NCBI RefSeq assembly: GCF_002848005.1 | Contig: NZ_PKHX01000010.1 | Span: 47,360 to 111,359 of the forward strand | Source: Varibaculum cambriense | GTDB taxonomy: Bacteria > Actinomycetota > Actinomycetes > Actinomycetales > Actinomycetaceae | Length of the DNA: 64,000 nucleotides | Reading direction: 5' to 3' | Shown: piece by piece, positions 19,126 to 28,006 of the stretch | How positions within the stretch are numbered: position 1 is the stretch's first letter | How the letters are laid out: each line of letters opens with the position of its first letter | Notes under the pieces: model-generated | What the model saw: the letters and a program-made list of their open reading frames with translations, nothing else | The model's database searches: none | Told to the model about the DNA's origin: nothing | Made by a program: the position numbers and the translations under genes

Positions 19126-19626
19126 ATGGCAAGCAAGAAAAGTCTAGGGCTTACCGCAACCCTGGGCTTACTTGGCTTACTTATTGGCGGCGGGGCAGGG
19201 GCAGCAGGTGCTTATTGGCACGATAGCCCCTCCCCGACTGCCAGTTCCATCACTGCCGGTGATCTGAAAGTTGAAATCACGGGACTTCCTACGATCACGC
19301 ACGATTGTGACGGGGTGGCCGAACCGGTAAAGGGTGGGGCAGCGTTTGTGGAGCCAGGTGAAGCCTACAGGGTCTCTTACCCGGTGAAGATTACTGCTGA
19401 AGGTAAAAACATTGCGGTTAAGACTTCCGGGACCGGCGAGGTGCTAGACAAGACCGGCAAAAAGCTAGAGGTAGTTCATGGCACTACCGAAGGACTCTTA
19501 GTCAAAAACGTAACGGCTGATGGAACTAAGGATACGACTTTGGGCGGGCTGATAGGCAGCGAGGCTCCCCCGGCGAAAGTTTTGGAAGATGCCAGGATTA
19601 CCGGAGAGCAGGTGCGAGATGGGTAG
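19126..19626 (+). CDS. SipW-dependent secreted surface protein, second copy
   Basis: 166 residues. Signal region GLTATLGLLGLLIGGGAGAAGAYW, then ITAGDLKVEITG as in the previous gene. Probable minor fibre subunit. Its stop overlaps the start of the next gene by 8 bases. Confidence 0.72.
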   Translation: MASKKSLGLTATLGLLGLLIGGGAGAAGAYWHDSPSPTASSITAGDLKVEITGLPTITHDCDGVAEPVKGGAAFVEPGEAYRVSYPVKITAEGKNIAVKTSGTGEVLDKTGKKLEVVHGTTEGLLVKNVTADGTKDTTLGGLIGSEAPPAKVLEDARITGEQVRDG

Positions 19627-20239
19627 ACACAAGAAAGCATCTAAAAAGCGCGGGTATATTCTCGCCCTAGCGCTCACCGCTGCACTGTCGTTTTCAGGCA
19701 CGTTTAGCGCGATGGCGCTATGGAAAGATGCAGCAAATGCCCCTGGCATAAAGGTGCAGACCGAAACTTTTAGCGCTATGGGAGTAAAGACTAACGGTGA
19801 ACAAAAAACCTTAATCTCTAAGAAAGACGTAGACAGCCGGGAATGTAACGCCCTAGCCGTGCCGATGGAGGCGGTGACTGCTTCGGGGAAGCCTTTCAAG
19901 GTGAACCTGGATATATCCCCGAAACTGCCGGGCTATACATATAGCGTAAGCGCCGTAGATGATCCTTCTAAATGTTCATGCGAGGGTGCTAGTGGGGGGC
20001 AAGAAGATATCCCCTCTACCGCTAAATACGCCTGCGTAGTGGCCAAAGTTACAGGTATCACCAAGGAAAAAGACGCTGGCACTTATTCCAATGTGGGTAC
20101 GGCTACCGGGATGGATGAATCCGGCAATGAAGTAAAGGCTGAGGATACTTGGAGCGCGAAATTGATCGAAAAATATCGGGACGGCGAGCCGATTACAGCA
20201 AAGGTGAACCTTTACCGAGAGGACGTGAGATGTAAATGA
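19619..20239 (+). CDS. SipW-dependent secreted surface protein, third copy
   Basis: 206 residues from ATG 19619 (frame open upstream but overlapping the preceding gene). Signal region YILALALTAALSFSGTFSAM then ALWKDA, again the SipW-type hallmark. Mature part has paired Cys (CSCEG). Overlaps the sipW start by 4 bases. Confidence 0.72.
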   Translation: MGRHKKASKKRGYILALALTAALSFSGTFSAMALWKDAANAPGIKVQTETFSAMGVKTNGEQKTLISKKDVDSRECNALAVPMEAVTASGKPFKVNLDISPKLPGYTYSVSAVDDPSKCSCEGASGGQEDIPSTAKYACVVAKVTGITKEKDAGTYSNVGTATGMDESGNEVKAEDTWSAKLIEKYRDGEPITAKVNLYREDVRCK

Positions 20240-20706
20240 AAATCTTAAAGAAACTATGCGGAGCCATTGGCACCCTCGGAATTATCGGCATCCTAGCGGT
20301 AAACGTCTACCCAATTGTAATGGGCGGGAAAATCTATCAAATCGAAACCGGGTCAATGGAACCGACTATCAAAACCGGCTCATATGTGCTGATCCGTCCC
20401 AGTGAAGAACTTAAAACCGGGCAGGTTGTCATGTTCGATGAGCCTGGCAGCGCGGTGCCAATCGTACACCGGGTAGTAGCGGTAAATGCTGGCGGAAAAA
20501 CGCTCACTACTAGAGGGGATGCTAACGGGGCAGACGATGCTTCCATTGACCGATCCCAGGTACGCGGGGTCGTGGCAGACGTGTTCAGTCAGTACGGGGT
20601 TTATCACCGTCCCTACCAGATCGGGGCAGGTATTTTCTCACTTTGCTTAGTTGGGCTATCCCTAACCAAGTCCTCGAAGAAAGGCAGGCATAAAAAAGAT
20701 GCTTAG
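20236..20706 (+). CDS. sipW: Signal peptidase I, SipW type
   Basis: 156 residues. Membrane serine protease that cleaves the alternate signal peptides of the neighbouring genes. N-terminal membrane helix, catalytic Ser in TGSMEPTI (about residue 38), VVMFDEP, and His instead of Lys in IVHRVVAV (ER-type catalytic dyad). A second hydrophobic helix near residue 135. Context makes the three preceding proteins its likely substrates. Confidence 0.9.
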   Translation: MKILKKLCGAIGTLGIIGILAVNVYPIVMGGKIYQIETGSMEPTIKTGSYVLIRPSEELKTGQVVMFDEPGSAVPIVHRVVAVNAGGKTLTTRGDANGADDASIDRSQVRGVVADVFSQYGVYHRPYQIGAGIFSLCLVGLSLTKSSKKGRHKKDA

Positions 20707-21313
20707 CGCAATCCTTTTATCTACCGCCCTAGCTGCTGGCGGATGCACCGGGGCAGATTACGACATAGCGTTTACTGACCAGGGAGTAAAAAGTACGGTC
20801 ACTGACTTTACCCGTGACGGCGGGGAATATATTGCTAAGGTACCGATCCTAGAGGGCGGCACCATTGCGCCAGGGATCGAGGAGAAGAAAACCTTCCAGG
20901 TCTGCAATAGGACAGGTAAAAAGATTCGCTTAAAGGCTACCCAAAAATCTATTCTCGATGGCGGGACAGATGACTTTTTCAAAGACCTAACCGTAAACAA
21001 TATCTCCGTGAAGGATATGACTAACCCGCTGCCCTTAAAAGACATTGACGGGGCTGAGTTAAGAGCCTCAGACGCAGTTACTACCCCGCTAGATTACAGG
21101 TTCGATTTTGAAGCTACGAGCGGCAACCGCTCTATTGCTGGACCGCAAAAAGCGGTAGTAGAAATCCGCATCGAGGCAGAAGAAATAGCGCAGCCTGCCC
21201 CGCCAGCGCCTAGGCAGCTTGCTATCACTGGCGCCGGAATTTTAGGGGCAATCATTATTGCTGGAGCAGGAGTTCTAGGCGGCGGAGCACTTAGGAGGCG
21301 AGCCAATGACTAA
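20699..21313 (+). CDS. Sortase-anchored surface protein
   Basis: 204 residues. N-terminal signal peptide, beta-rich body, Pro-rich linker, then LAITG sorting motif with hydrophobic helix and RRR tail. Probably the wall anchor of the fibre made by the previous gene products; a class E sortase lies at 26352. Starts inside sipW by 8 bases. Confidence 0.72.
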   Translation: MLSAILLSTALAAGGCTGADYDIAFTDQGVKSTVTDFTRDGGEYIAKVPILEGGTIAPGIEEKKTFQVCNRTGKKIRLKATQKSILDGGTDDFFKDLTVNNISVKDMTNPLPLKDIDGAELRASDAVTTPLDYRFDFEATSGNRSIAGPQKAVVEIRIEAEEIAQPAPPAPRQLAITGAGILGAIIIAGAGVLGGGALRRRAND

Positions 21314-21458
21314 AACGATGACCGGAATAGCTGCCTTAGCAATGATTCTTGCCTCGCCTGTCTGTTTCATGGCAGGGGCAGTGCGGCTTGCTGTCTGTCT
21401 AGCTATCGCCGGTTGGACAGTTTTGATTGGCCTAGCCGCAAAGATGGAGGAGGAATAG
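21306..21458 (+). CDS. Small membrane protein
   Basis: 50 residues, two hydrophobic segments. Too short for a normal ORF list, but supported by ATG overlapping the upstream stop and a TAGTG overlap with the next gene. Likely an assembly or accessory membrane peptide of the surface operon. Confidence 0.55.
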   Translation: MTKTMTGIAALAMILASPVCFMAGAVRLAVCLAIAGWTVLIGLAAKMEEE

Positions 21459-21613
21459 TGAGCAAAATACTTCTAGTGATCCTAGCTTTTACAGCGCTGG
21501 CCGCTAGCCCCGTATTGCTGATAATGGATCAGCTCTATGTGTCTGCCGCATTAGGCGTTGCCGGAATAGCGATCCTAGTGACGCTGCTAGTTACCGCAGG
21601 AGAAAAGAAATGA
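21458..21613 (+). CDS. Small membrane protein
   Basis: 51 residues from GTG 21458 after GGAGGAAT; two hydrophobic helices. Coupled on both sides (TAGTG start, ATGA end). Similar in size and topology to the preceding peptide, so the pair may be diverged duplicates. Confidence 0.6.
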   Translation: MSKILLVILAFTALAASPVLLIMDQLYVSAALGVAGIAILVTLLVTAGEKK

Positions 21614-22998
21614 AAAGTATCGGACGAAAACTTGGCCTGCTGCTGCCTACTTTGGCTTTGATCTTTGCTTTCCTGGTGATAGCCACCCCCCAAGCGAGGG
21701 CGGAAGAAGTAAACGGGTGCGCTGGCAAGGTTACCGAAACCGGAAACAATCTGATCCCTGCCAAGAACGTAATGTTTTCTGCTCAGTTAGATAAAAACGG
21801 GGCAACCCCAGAAGGATACTTTGGTGCTAGCTGGCCGGTAGGCCCAATCAACGTTAAAGTCACGGCTGCGGACGGCATTAAGAAAGGCGACTATGTAACC
21901 ATTAGCGCTAAAGGTAAAACTGGTATCCGCAATGTGATAACCGGATATATAACCGATGCATCGGGCGGAAAAGTAGCCTACGTATCTTACGAAAACAACG
22001 CAATCAAGATTACTTGGACGGCTTATGCAGCGTCTCGACAAAACGTAACTGTAAATCTGCAAGTAATAGTGGGCTATGGTCTTAAATCAGAAGAACTACT
22101 TAATGCCTCAGGTAGGACGCTTACGGTAAATCACCAATTAACCTCGTGCAGCGGTCCACTTACTCCGCATAAAACCATTTACCGTTATAAAGGTTTCGCG
22201 GGGGTAGCGAAAGGAATGGCCGCGGCAGAATCAGGAGATAGTCTAAAGGGCTACGTGATTTTACACGGGGATAACTCTGCTGCCAGTGCCACCTCCGATG
22301 TGGGCACGGCTAACACGTTTTACCGCACCCGTTACCAGATCGGGGACGGGATGAAAGCTGACTGTGACCTAGCTATATCGGAAGATCAAAATCCGGCCAA
22401 TAATTTTGGTTTCGCTCATTTTAACCGGTGGCATAATACAGATCCTCGCGCAACCCAAGATAGTCTGCGGCGAACTACCGTAATAAAAGGGGAAACCAAC
22501 CCGAAGGCAGGAACTTTCGGGATCGTATGTTCTCCAGATGGCAAGACCGTAGACATTTATTACCGCTCAAAAGGCGCTGCCGATGCACAGTATGTTTACT
22601 TCCCATTGGTTAGTGATGGCAAAAAACTAGATCAATTGCCACGCAACAAGACCGGTAACGCAACGGTGCCTTATACCGTTACTGTATGGAGCAACGGAAG
22701 GGTTTACTTTGCGCCCAAAACCCTAACCGCTATCGCCCCCAAAGTAGTAAACGCGGGCGGATCGTCTACTGCTCAACCAGGCAAGCTCACGGTAGTAAAG
22801 AAGGGCAACGGTTTAGAGGCGGGGCAAAGATTTATTACTGGATACAGTGTGGACTTTACCTATGAAGTAACCAATATTGGTGGTCAGGAAGTATCCGACA
22901 TTACCGTAGCTGATTCCAAAGGGGTCAAGGTTACGTGCCCGAAGTACAACCTAGCGCCCAAAGAGAAAATGATCTGTACCGGTAAGGGAAAAGTTTAG
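21610..22998 (+). CDS. Large secreted protein with C-terminal DUF7507/CARDB-like domain
   Basis: 462 residues. Classical signal peptide ending ARA-EEVNG, then a beta-rich region (VKVTAADGIKKGDYVTIS) and a C-terminal domain with FTYEVTNIGGQEVSDI and CP-x-LAPKEKMICTG, as in DUF7507 or CARDB-like repeats of surface proteins. No sortase motif or membrane anchor. Paralogue of the next gene; probably adhesin tip or secreted partner of the fibre. Confidence 0.7.
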   Translation: MKSIGRKLGLLLPTLALIFAFLVIATPQARAEEVNGCAGKVTETGNNLIPAKNVMFSAQLDKNGATPEGYFGASWPVGPINVKVTAADGIKKGDYVTISAKGKTGIRNVITGYITDASGGKVAYVSYENNAIKITWTAYAASRQNVTVNLQVIVGYGLKSEELLNASGRTLTVNHQLTSCSGPLTPHKTIYRYKGFAGVAKGMAAAESGDSLKGYVILHGDNSAASATSDVGTANTFYRTRYQIGDGMKADCDLAISEDQNPANNFGFAHFNRWHNTDPRATQDSLRRTTVIKGETNPKAGTFGIVCSPDGKTVDIYYRSKGAADAQYVYFPLVSDGKKLDQLPRNKTGNATVPYTVTVWSNGRVYFAPKTLTAIAPKVVNAGGSSTAQPGKLTVVKKGNGLEAGQRFITGYSVDFTYEVTNIGGQEVSDITVADSKGVKVTCPKYNLAPKEKMICTGKGKV

Positions 22999-23007
22999 GA
23001 GAAAACC

Positions 23008-24417
23008 ATGACTAAGGTTAAGACGTTGCTGGCAGCATTGTTTAGCGCCGCACTTATTGCCCTCTCGCTCGTCTCACTTGCCCCTAAGGCTCAGGCCGCT
23101 GACTTAAACCAGTGTGCGGGCACTATGGAGGACAAAGGATCTAGCTTTAACTCATCCTTGTTCCGCAACATCACTTTCCCCTATATGCAGTTGGAAAACC
23201 AAGAAGAAACTCTATCTATTGGCAACAGCGCCCCGGTTGGGTCTACCACCGTTAAAATCACTGCCCCGAAGCAGGTAAATGCTGGGGACAGTTATCGGAT
23301 ATATGGCGGGTGGTTAGACAAAAACCATGTTGCATACTCTGGCCCGGATTCTTTCCTAGCCTATGAGGCTGGCACCAAAAACGTACTTGCTAAAGTGAAC
23401 TATATTACTGACGATGGCGAACCGCACTTAAAAGTCACCTGGACACCTTATGCAGCCAGTAAGCAAAATGCGTGGGTACAAATCCAAGTGAAGCAATCGT
23501 TCGTATTTTCCACTTCTCGCGGCGATACGGTCAGGCCTGGTATGAAACCCACCGTGCGTTTTGGTCTTACCGGATGTGATGGGTCAAAAACGGCGGTAAT
23601 AAATAAACCTATCGAGTTCGCACCACTATCGAGCTTTATCAACGCCTACAACTTTGAAGCGGATGAAAACGGGTACGTAACAGGCGGCAACCGACTAACT
23701 TTCTTCACCCTAGAGCCAAGAGCCTACGGGATCACCAGCACCAAAAACATTATGCGGGTGTATGTGAACCTTGGGAAAGGTTGGAACTTCAAGTGCGAGG
23801 ACCTGCCTACAGAAACCTATGCGGCTTACGGGTATTACATTGAAAACCGGAACACTTTCCACCACGCCGCAACTCAACCTACCCCCGGAGCGGTAGTAAA
23901 ACCAGCCTCTAGGAAAGTGAGGGCATATTGTGATGGCAATAATCCTAAACGCGCATTCTTTGAGCTAGGATTTGCCAGCGTCTATGACCGCTTCTATGTA
24001 GGCACAGCCATTTACCCGGATGGATCAAAAGTGGCCGACCTACAAAAACTGAATGGAAAGCCAGTCATCAAAGTATCTGCCGATATTTACCAGATCAGTG
24101 CCAACAACGCGGTATGGAACAAAAAAGGCACCCTGGGGCCAGTCTATAAGCACCAGGATATTAATCCCACGGTTGGCGGGGCGGTAACTACCCCCGGAAA
24201 GTTGCAGATCGTAAAGAAGGGGAACGGGCTAGCACCAGGCCAAAGGTTCCTCACCGGAACAAATATTAACTTCACCTATGAAGTAAAAAATATTGGGGAA
24301 AGGGATGTGAACTCTATCGCCGTGCTCGACTCTAAAGGTGTAAAGGTCACCTGCCCCAAAGCCATATTAAAGCCCGGAGAATCTATGACCTGTACCGGCA
24401 GAGGCGTGGTAAAATAG
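23008..24417 (+). CDS. Large secreted protein, paralogue of 21610
   Basis: 469 residues. Signal peptide ending AQA-ADLNQCAG, same domain order as the preceding gene; the C-terminal 70 residues are nearly the same pattern (GLAPGQRFLTG, DSKGVKVTCP, MTCTG). The middle is diverged, as expected for surface proteins under diversifying selection. Last gene of the surface operon. Confidence 0.7.
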   Translation: MTKVKTLLAALFSAALIALSLVSLAPKAQAADLNQCAGTMEDKGSSFNSSLFRNITFPYMQLENQEETLSIGNSAPVGSTTVKITAPKQVNAGDSYRIYGGWLDKNHVAYSGPDSFLAYEAGTKNVLAKVNYITDDGEPHLKVTWTPYAASKQNAWVQIQVKQSFVFSTSRGDTVRPGMKPTVRFGLTGCDGSKTAVINKPIEFAPLSSFINAYNFEADENGYVTGGNRLTFFTLEPRAYGITSTKNIMRVYVNLGKGWNFKCEDLPTETYAAYGYYIENRNTFHHAATQPTPGAVVKPASRKVRAYCDGNNPKRAFFELGFASVYDRFYVGTAIYPDGSKVADLQKLNGKPVIKVSADIYQISANNAVWNKKGTLGPVYKHQDINPTVGGAVTTPGKLQIVKKGNGLAPGQRFLTGTNINFTYEVKNIGERDVNSIAVLDSKGVKVTCPKAILKPGESMTCTGRGVVK

Positions 24418-24442
24418 CTTCTAGCTCGTCAGCCAGGTGCTG

Positions 24443-24575
24443 AAGGAGTATCTAGCATCGCCAGGGAAACCCTGGCGATGCTTGCTTTACACGAGCGGTA
24501 TTTTCCAGATACACATCTTGCCGCTCTAAGGAGTATCTAGCCCCGCCCAAGATAATTGGGCGGGGCTTGCTTTAC
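24443..24575. terminator. Two tandem hairpins with a shared frame and different stems
   Basis: Units at 24443-24490 and 24528-24575, both AAGGAGTATCTAGC-stem-GCTTGCTTTAC. The stems differ completely (ATCGCCAGGG/CCCTGGCGAT versus CCCGCCCA/TGGGCGGG) but pairing is kept. They sit between convergent genes, so terminator function is likely; the conserved flank is unusual. Confidence 0.65.
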
Positions 24576-25384
24576 GGCTTGTTCCAGGTGTATACCTCGC
24601 CGCTCCAAGGCGCATCTGGACTGCCCGCTGGAAGATACCGCAGCCGAAAATCATCGGTAGAGCTAAGTTCCTCCAATAGTGCGTCAGTCCATGCCTCATG
24701 GGTGACCCACACTGAAGCCATACGGGCACCGTATTCCGTCTTGCTTTGGCCAGCAAACCTTGGTCCGTTAAGCACTTTGGAAGGATCGTCTCTTAGTCGC
24801 ATTGCGCCAAGGCGGATAACTGAAACTTTAAGGCCAGCAAGCTCGCAAGCGCTTCGGGAAAGCCCCTCCGCAAACAGTTTCGCTGCCCCATACAAACCGT
24901 CCGGGCGAGGCATAGACGTCGGAGCCGCCTTATCTAATGCCTTAGCATTCCCGCTGTAATACTCGATCTCGCTCATCCCCGTTACGTGGTTACTAGACAG
25001 CAGTACCAGCCGTTTTACGCCATTTTGTACGCAAGCCTCCAAGGCGTTCTTAGCGCCTTTAATCTCCGCATCTATGATAGCGTCCCAGCCCATGCCAGAA
25101 CCAGTAAACAGTTGGATCACATAGTCCGCGCCGCGAACAGCTTCAAACACACTGGCCTTATTAGCCGCGGTTCCTGTAATCCACCTGTCGAACAAGCCTG
25201 GCTGAGGACACGGGCGTATATCGAAACCGGTAACAAGCATTTTCCCAGCGAGCTTACTCGCAGTGACCTGCCCTACCGTTCCGGCAGCCCCAAGTAGCGC
25301 TAAACAAGGCTTGCCCCACCTAGCTGTAGGCATGGCCGCAGGAAAGTAACTTGTAGCGCTAGCCGGAAAATTGAATCCTGTCAT
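24572..25384 (-). CDS. NAD-dependent epimerase/dehydratase (extended SDR)
   Basis: 270 residues. Rossmann fold with LLGAAGTVGQVTASKL, strand end DIRPCPQ, catalytic YGAAK (about residue 164) and an upstream Ser-rich VLLSSNHV. Resembles uronate-dehydrogenase-like or sugar-nucleotide SDRs; substrate unknown. Starts one base after the stop of the upstream gene, so it is part of that unit despite its different function. Confidence 0.75.
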   Translation of the reverse strand: MTGFNFPASATSYFPAAMPTARWGKPCLALLGAAGTVGQVTASKLAGKMLVTGFDIRPCPQPGLFDRWITGTAANKASVFEAVRGADYVIQLFTGSGMGWDAIIDAEIKGAKNALEACVQNGVKRLVLLSSNHVTGMSEIEYYSGNAKALDKAAPTSMPRPDGLYGAAKLFAEGLSRSACELAGLKVSVIRLGAMRLRDDPSKVLNGPRFAGQSKTEYGARMASVWVTHEAWTDALLEELSSTDDFRLRYLPAGSPDAPWSGEVYTWNKP

Positions 25385-25789
25385 TTAAGCCGCCACCGCT
25401 AGGGCTCCATATTTTGCGGCCAGGAACGCCACCTCGTCATTATCCATATCGGCAAGTTCTACCGCATCGGACAAGAACCAGGGTGTCTCCTCCTGCCAAT
25501 GATCTAGAAAGTCTGCGCACTGCTTCTCAAACGAAGTGACTAGCTGATCTATTACCTTGGCATTGCCGCGCACAGTAACGAAAGTTTTCCCGTCCGGGTC
25601 AGCCTCTTTTTCCCAGTAGCCATACTCCCAGTAGTCGCGCCCGCATAGATGAGTCCGCTCTTCTGGCTCATAGTCAATGTCGAGTTGCCCCAAAAAGGCC
25701 AATACTTCCTTGTCGTTTCGGTAAAAGTATTCGTAAGTCTCGCAGTCCTCGAAAAAGTAGCTCGGTACATCGAAGTAAATGCTGATCAT
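25385..25789 (-). CDS. Small acidic element protein, paralogue of 25861
   Basis: 134 residues. Shares with the neighbouring gene YEPxE/D, VTVRG-x4-DQL, PWFL-x3-VxLADxD and a C-terminal KYG. Start supported by AAGGGGGAG. Transcribed from the class A motif at 25823 with a ~35-base leader. Function unknown. Confidence 0.62.
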   Translation of the reverse strand: MISIYFDVPSYFFEDCETYEYFYRNDKEVLAFLGQLDIDYEPEERTHLCGRDYWEYGYWEKEADPDGKTFVTVRGNAKVIDQLVTSFEKQCADFLDHWQEETPWFLSDAVELADMDNDEVAFLAAKYGALAVAA

Positions 25790-25822
25790 TGTTCTCCCCC
25801 TTAGGTTTTGCGCTCACTACCT

Positions 25823-25833
25823 ATGTAGGGCGC
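25823..25833 (-). promoter_or_regulatory. Class A motif with leader
   Basis: GCGCCCTACAT, here not abutting the ATG; a leader with AAGGGGGAG leads to ATG 25789. Upstream GAGAAAAATCGCTGG recurs before tnpB (52539). Confidence 0.72.
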
Positions 25834-25860
25834 ATGAGAAAAATCGCTGGTAGGGCTGTT

Positions 25861-26268
25861 TTAACCCTTCAGGAGGGCTGAAAAATCTGCCCGCAAATCT
25901 TCCGGGATTGCGTCGCCGTATTTTTCAAGCAAGAACCTTGCCTCGCCTTCGTCTACGTCAGCTAGGTCTACGCCTTCGGTCAAAAACCAAGGGTTGCGGT
26001 CTACCCAACCAAAGAGAAGATCATCTCGGTTCCGCAAGTATTCATATAGCTGGTCTAAAAGCCTCACGCTGCCACGGATAGTGACGGTCACGAGAGAGCT
26101 ATAGTACACTTCCTCTACCTGCGAATTCGCCTTATCGTCTGGTTCGTACGTAATGTCGAGTTGCTTTAGCAAGGGCAGTATTTCGGGGTGTATATCCTGG
26201 TAGTAGTATTCAAAATCCCCGAGCATATTATAAGCAAAAGTGGATCCCTTAGACTTAGCGGTAATCAT
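25861..26268 (-). CDS. Small acidic element protein, paralogue of 25385
   Basis: 135 residues with the same signature positions as 25385 (QLDITYEPDD, VTIRG, LDQL, PWFLTEGVDLADVD, KYG). About 30% apparent identity by eye. Start ATG 26268 behind TAAGGAG. Unknown function. Confidence 0.62.
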   Translation of the reverse strand: MITAKSKGSTFAYNMLGDFEYYYQDIHPEILPLLKQLDITYEPDDKANSQVEEVYYSSLVTVTIRGSVRLLDQLYEYLRNRDDLLFGWVDRNPWFLTEGVDLADVDEGEARFLLEKYGDAIPEDLRADFSALLKG

Positions 26269-26307
26269 TGTTTCTCCTTAGTTGATACGGAATTAAGCCG
26301 TCACCAC

Positions 26308-26351
26308 CCTAAGTAGGGCGCGGGTAATTACCCGCGCCCTACTTAGGAGAC
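26308..26351. promoter_or_regulatory. Divergent class A promoter in a perfect 40-bp palindrome
   Basis: 26308-26347 is a perfect inverted repeat joining two class A motifs back to back (minus core 26311-26321, plus core 26334-26344). The plus side gives a leaderless GTG (26352, 7-base spacer); the minus side has a leader with TAAGGAG before ATG 26268. One dyad could bind a dimeric regulator for both genes. Confidence 0.82.
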
Positions 26352-27236
26352 GTGAGGAAAAGTGAGCAACAGATAGAGCGCAAGTCGATCATGGCGAAAA
26401 GGTCAGATGCGCCCCGCACCGGGTGGGACGATTTTGACCTAGCGCCAACCCTAAAATGGGAAAAAGTAGGCAGGCCTTTTCGGGATGCGCCACCGCCCCC
26501 AAAAGCGAAAAAGAAACAAGAATATAAACCTCGGCACCGGTCCAAAAAATCCAGCAAAGCCCTATATCTATTTTCTCTAGCAATGCTCGCTTTGGCTATA
26601 GCGCTTGGCTCGGTTGCGCTTTGGCAAACTTTCGGCTCAGACGTCCAGGCAAGCCAGCAAAGAAGCACAGAAGTGAAAAACTTCCATAAAGTTACCTGCG
26701 TATCCGATATCGCTAAAACTAAGCGCACTGATCCTCCCCCAAAGCCAAAACCAGTTCGCGACAGAGAAACTATCGGCGTGCTTCACGTACCGGACTGGCA
26801 AGGAATGCAAATCCCCGTAAAAGAAGGAGTATCTAGCGCCGTGCTAGACCAAGGCTTTGCCGGACACTACCCCACTACCGCAAGGGAAGGCGAGGTTGGA
26901 AACTTTTCTATTGCGGCGCACCGGCGCACCCGTGGATCGAATTTTCGTCGCATAGACGCCCTAACCAAAGGCAAGCAGGCAGTAGTGGAAACCCGCGATG
27001 CGTTCTTAGTTTATGAGGTGGACAGCCACCAGATCGTTGACCCGAAAAATACTGGCGTTATTGCGCCTGTGCCGAACAAGACCGGCGTAGAACCTACTGA
27101 GCGGCTAATGACCATGACCACCTGCCACCCCGAATACGGAAACTCTGAGCGCTACATAGTGCACCTAAAGCTCGCCTACTGGACCGACAAAAAAGATGGT
27201 AAGCCAAAGATATTAAGTAGCACCACTTGTTCTTAA
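26352..27236 (+). CDS. Class E sortase
   Basis: 294 residues from a leaderless GTG. Transpeptidase that attaches LPXTG-like (LAXTG) proteins to peptidoglycan. Cytoplasmic basic head, one membrane helix (about residues 72-93), then the sortase barrel: catalytic His in IAAHRRTRG, Cys in TTCHPEYGNSER with the partner Arg. LAITG and LATTG proteins at 20699 and 63289 are plausible substrates. Driven by the palindromic promoter. Confidence 0.92.
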   Translation: MRKSEQQIERKSIMAKRSDAPRTGWDDFDLAPTLKWEKVGRPFRDAPPPPKAKKKQEYKPRHRSKKSSKALYLFSLAMLALAIALGSVALWQTFGSDVQASQQRSTEVKNFHKVTCVSDIAKTKRTDPPPKPKPVRDRETIGVLHVPDWQGMQIPVKEGVSSAVLDQGFAGHYPTTAREGEVGNFSIAAHRRTRGSNFRRIDALTKGKQAVVETRDAFLVYEVDSHQIVDPKNTGVIAPVPNKTGVEPTERLMTMTTCHPEYGNSERYIVHLKLAYWTDKKDGKPKILSSTTCS

Positions 27237-27661
27237 ACGCCAGCGATCTGCTCAAACGCTAGGTCTTCCATTTCGGAAAAGTGATCTAGCACTTGGTCTT
27301 CCGCTAAGGGCTCGCCCATGCCCTTAAAAGTTCGCACCACCCGTACGTTGTAATAGGCACCGATCAGATACAAGGTTTGGATATTTTTCTTTTTCATCGG
27401 GCGGTAGTCCTCGATAATGTCTTCCGGCAAAAGACCATTATCCAACTTGCTAAACTTTCCGTTTCCGCCCTCGTACCAGGAAAACTCTAATTCACCGGAA
27501 GAAAAACTTGCCGATACTGCCACATACGGCAGATACGTCTTCACCCCGCCGTCCTTAAACCGGTTACCAACCAGGGCTTCGTACTGGCAAAGAACACTCT
27601 GACCGCCCTCGATATGCTGCAAAGCTACTTCGTCGCGTCCAAAATATACCGCTGTTTTCAT
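27233..27661 (-). CDS. Element protein of unknown function
   Basis: 142 residues from ATG 27661, which shares a base with the previous stop (TAATG). Mixed alpha/beta, no membrane segment. Overlaps the sortase end by 4 bases. Last gene of the primase operon. Confidence 0.6.
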   Translation of the reverse strand: MKTAVYFGRDEVALQHIEGGQSVLCQYEALVGNRFKDGGVKTYLPYVAVSASFSSGELEFSWYEGGNGKFSKLDNGLLPEDIIEDYRPMKKKNIQTLYLIGAYYNVRVVRTFKGMGEPLAEDQVLDHFSEMEDLAFEQIAGV

Positions 27662-27939
27662 TATTTTTTCCTTTCCGATAGTTCGCTTATTGTTTTGAAA
27701 CTCAGCCACACTCTCAGCACGCCTAGCACCTCATAGCAGCTAGTTACCACCCCAGCCTTGGATAAGGCAGTGATCGGGGCTAAGAACCTAGAAAAAGCCG
27801 GGTGATCCTCCAGACACCAAAACCCGCTAAACGGAGCCTGAGCCAGCCGTGTAGCTAACTTCCGTAAAACCTGCTCGTCTGCTTCCGGGGCGCTCTCGCG
27901 CATCATGGCGCATAGCCTCTCGCTATTAATCACTGCCAT
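27661..27939 (-). CDS. Small element protein of unknown function
   Basis: 92 residues from ATG 27939 behind GGAGGAGACG. Helical. Coupled to neighbours by overlapping starts and stops. Confidence 0.55.
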   Translation of the reverse strand: MAVINSERLCAMMRESAPEADEQVLRKLATRLAQAPFSGFWCLEDHPAFSRFLAPITALSKAGVVTSCYEVLGVLRVWLSFKTISELSERKK

Positions 27940-28006
27940 CGTCTCCTCCATTGCCAATTAACTTGTCAAGCAGGATAGGAATCATTTCCATTGCGGAGCT
28001 ATCCAT
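27926..28006 (-). CDS. Tiny ORF ending in the IPILLDKLIGNGGDDG peptide
   Basis: 26 codons (ATG 28006). Its C-terminal half repeats the C terminus of the primase-helicase upstream. The codons for GGDDG also form GGAGGAGACG-ATG, the ribosome site and start of the next gene, so this may be a duplicated translational-coupling junction rather than a functional peptide. Confidence 0.4.
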   Translation of the reverse strand: MDSSAMEMIPILLDKLIGNGGDDGSD

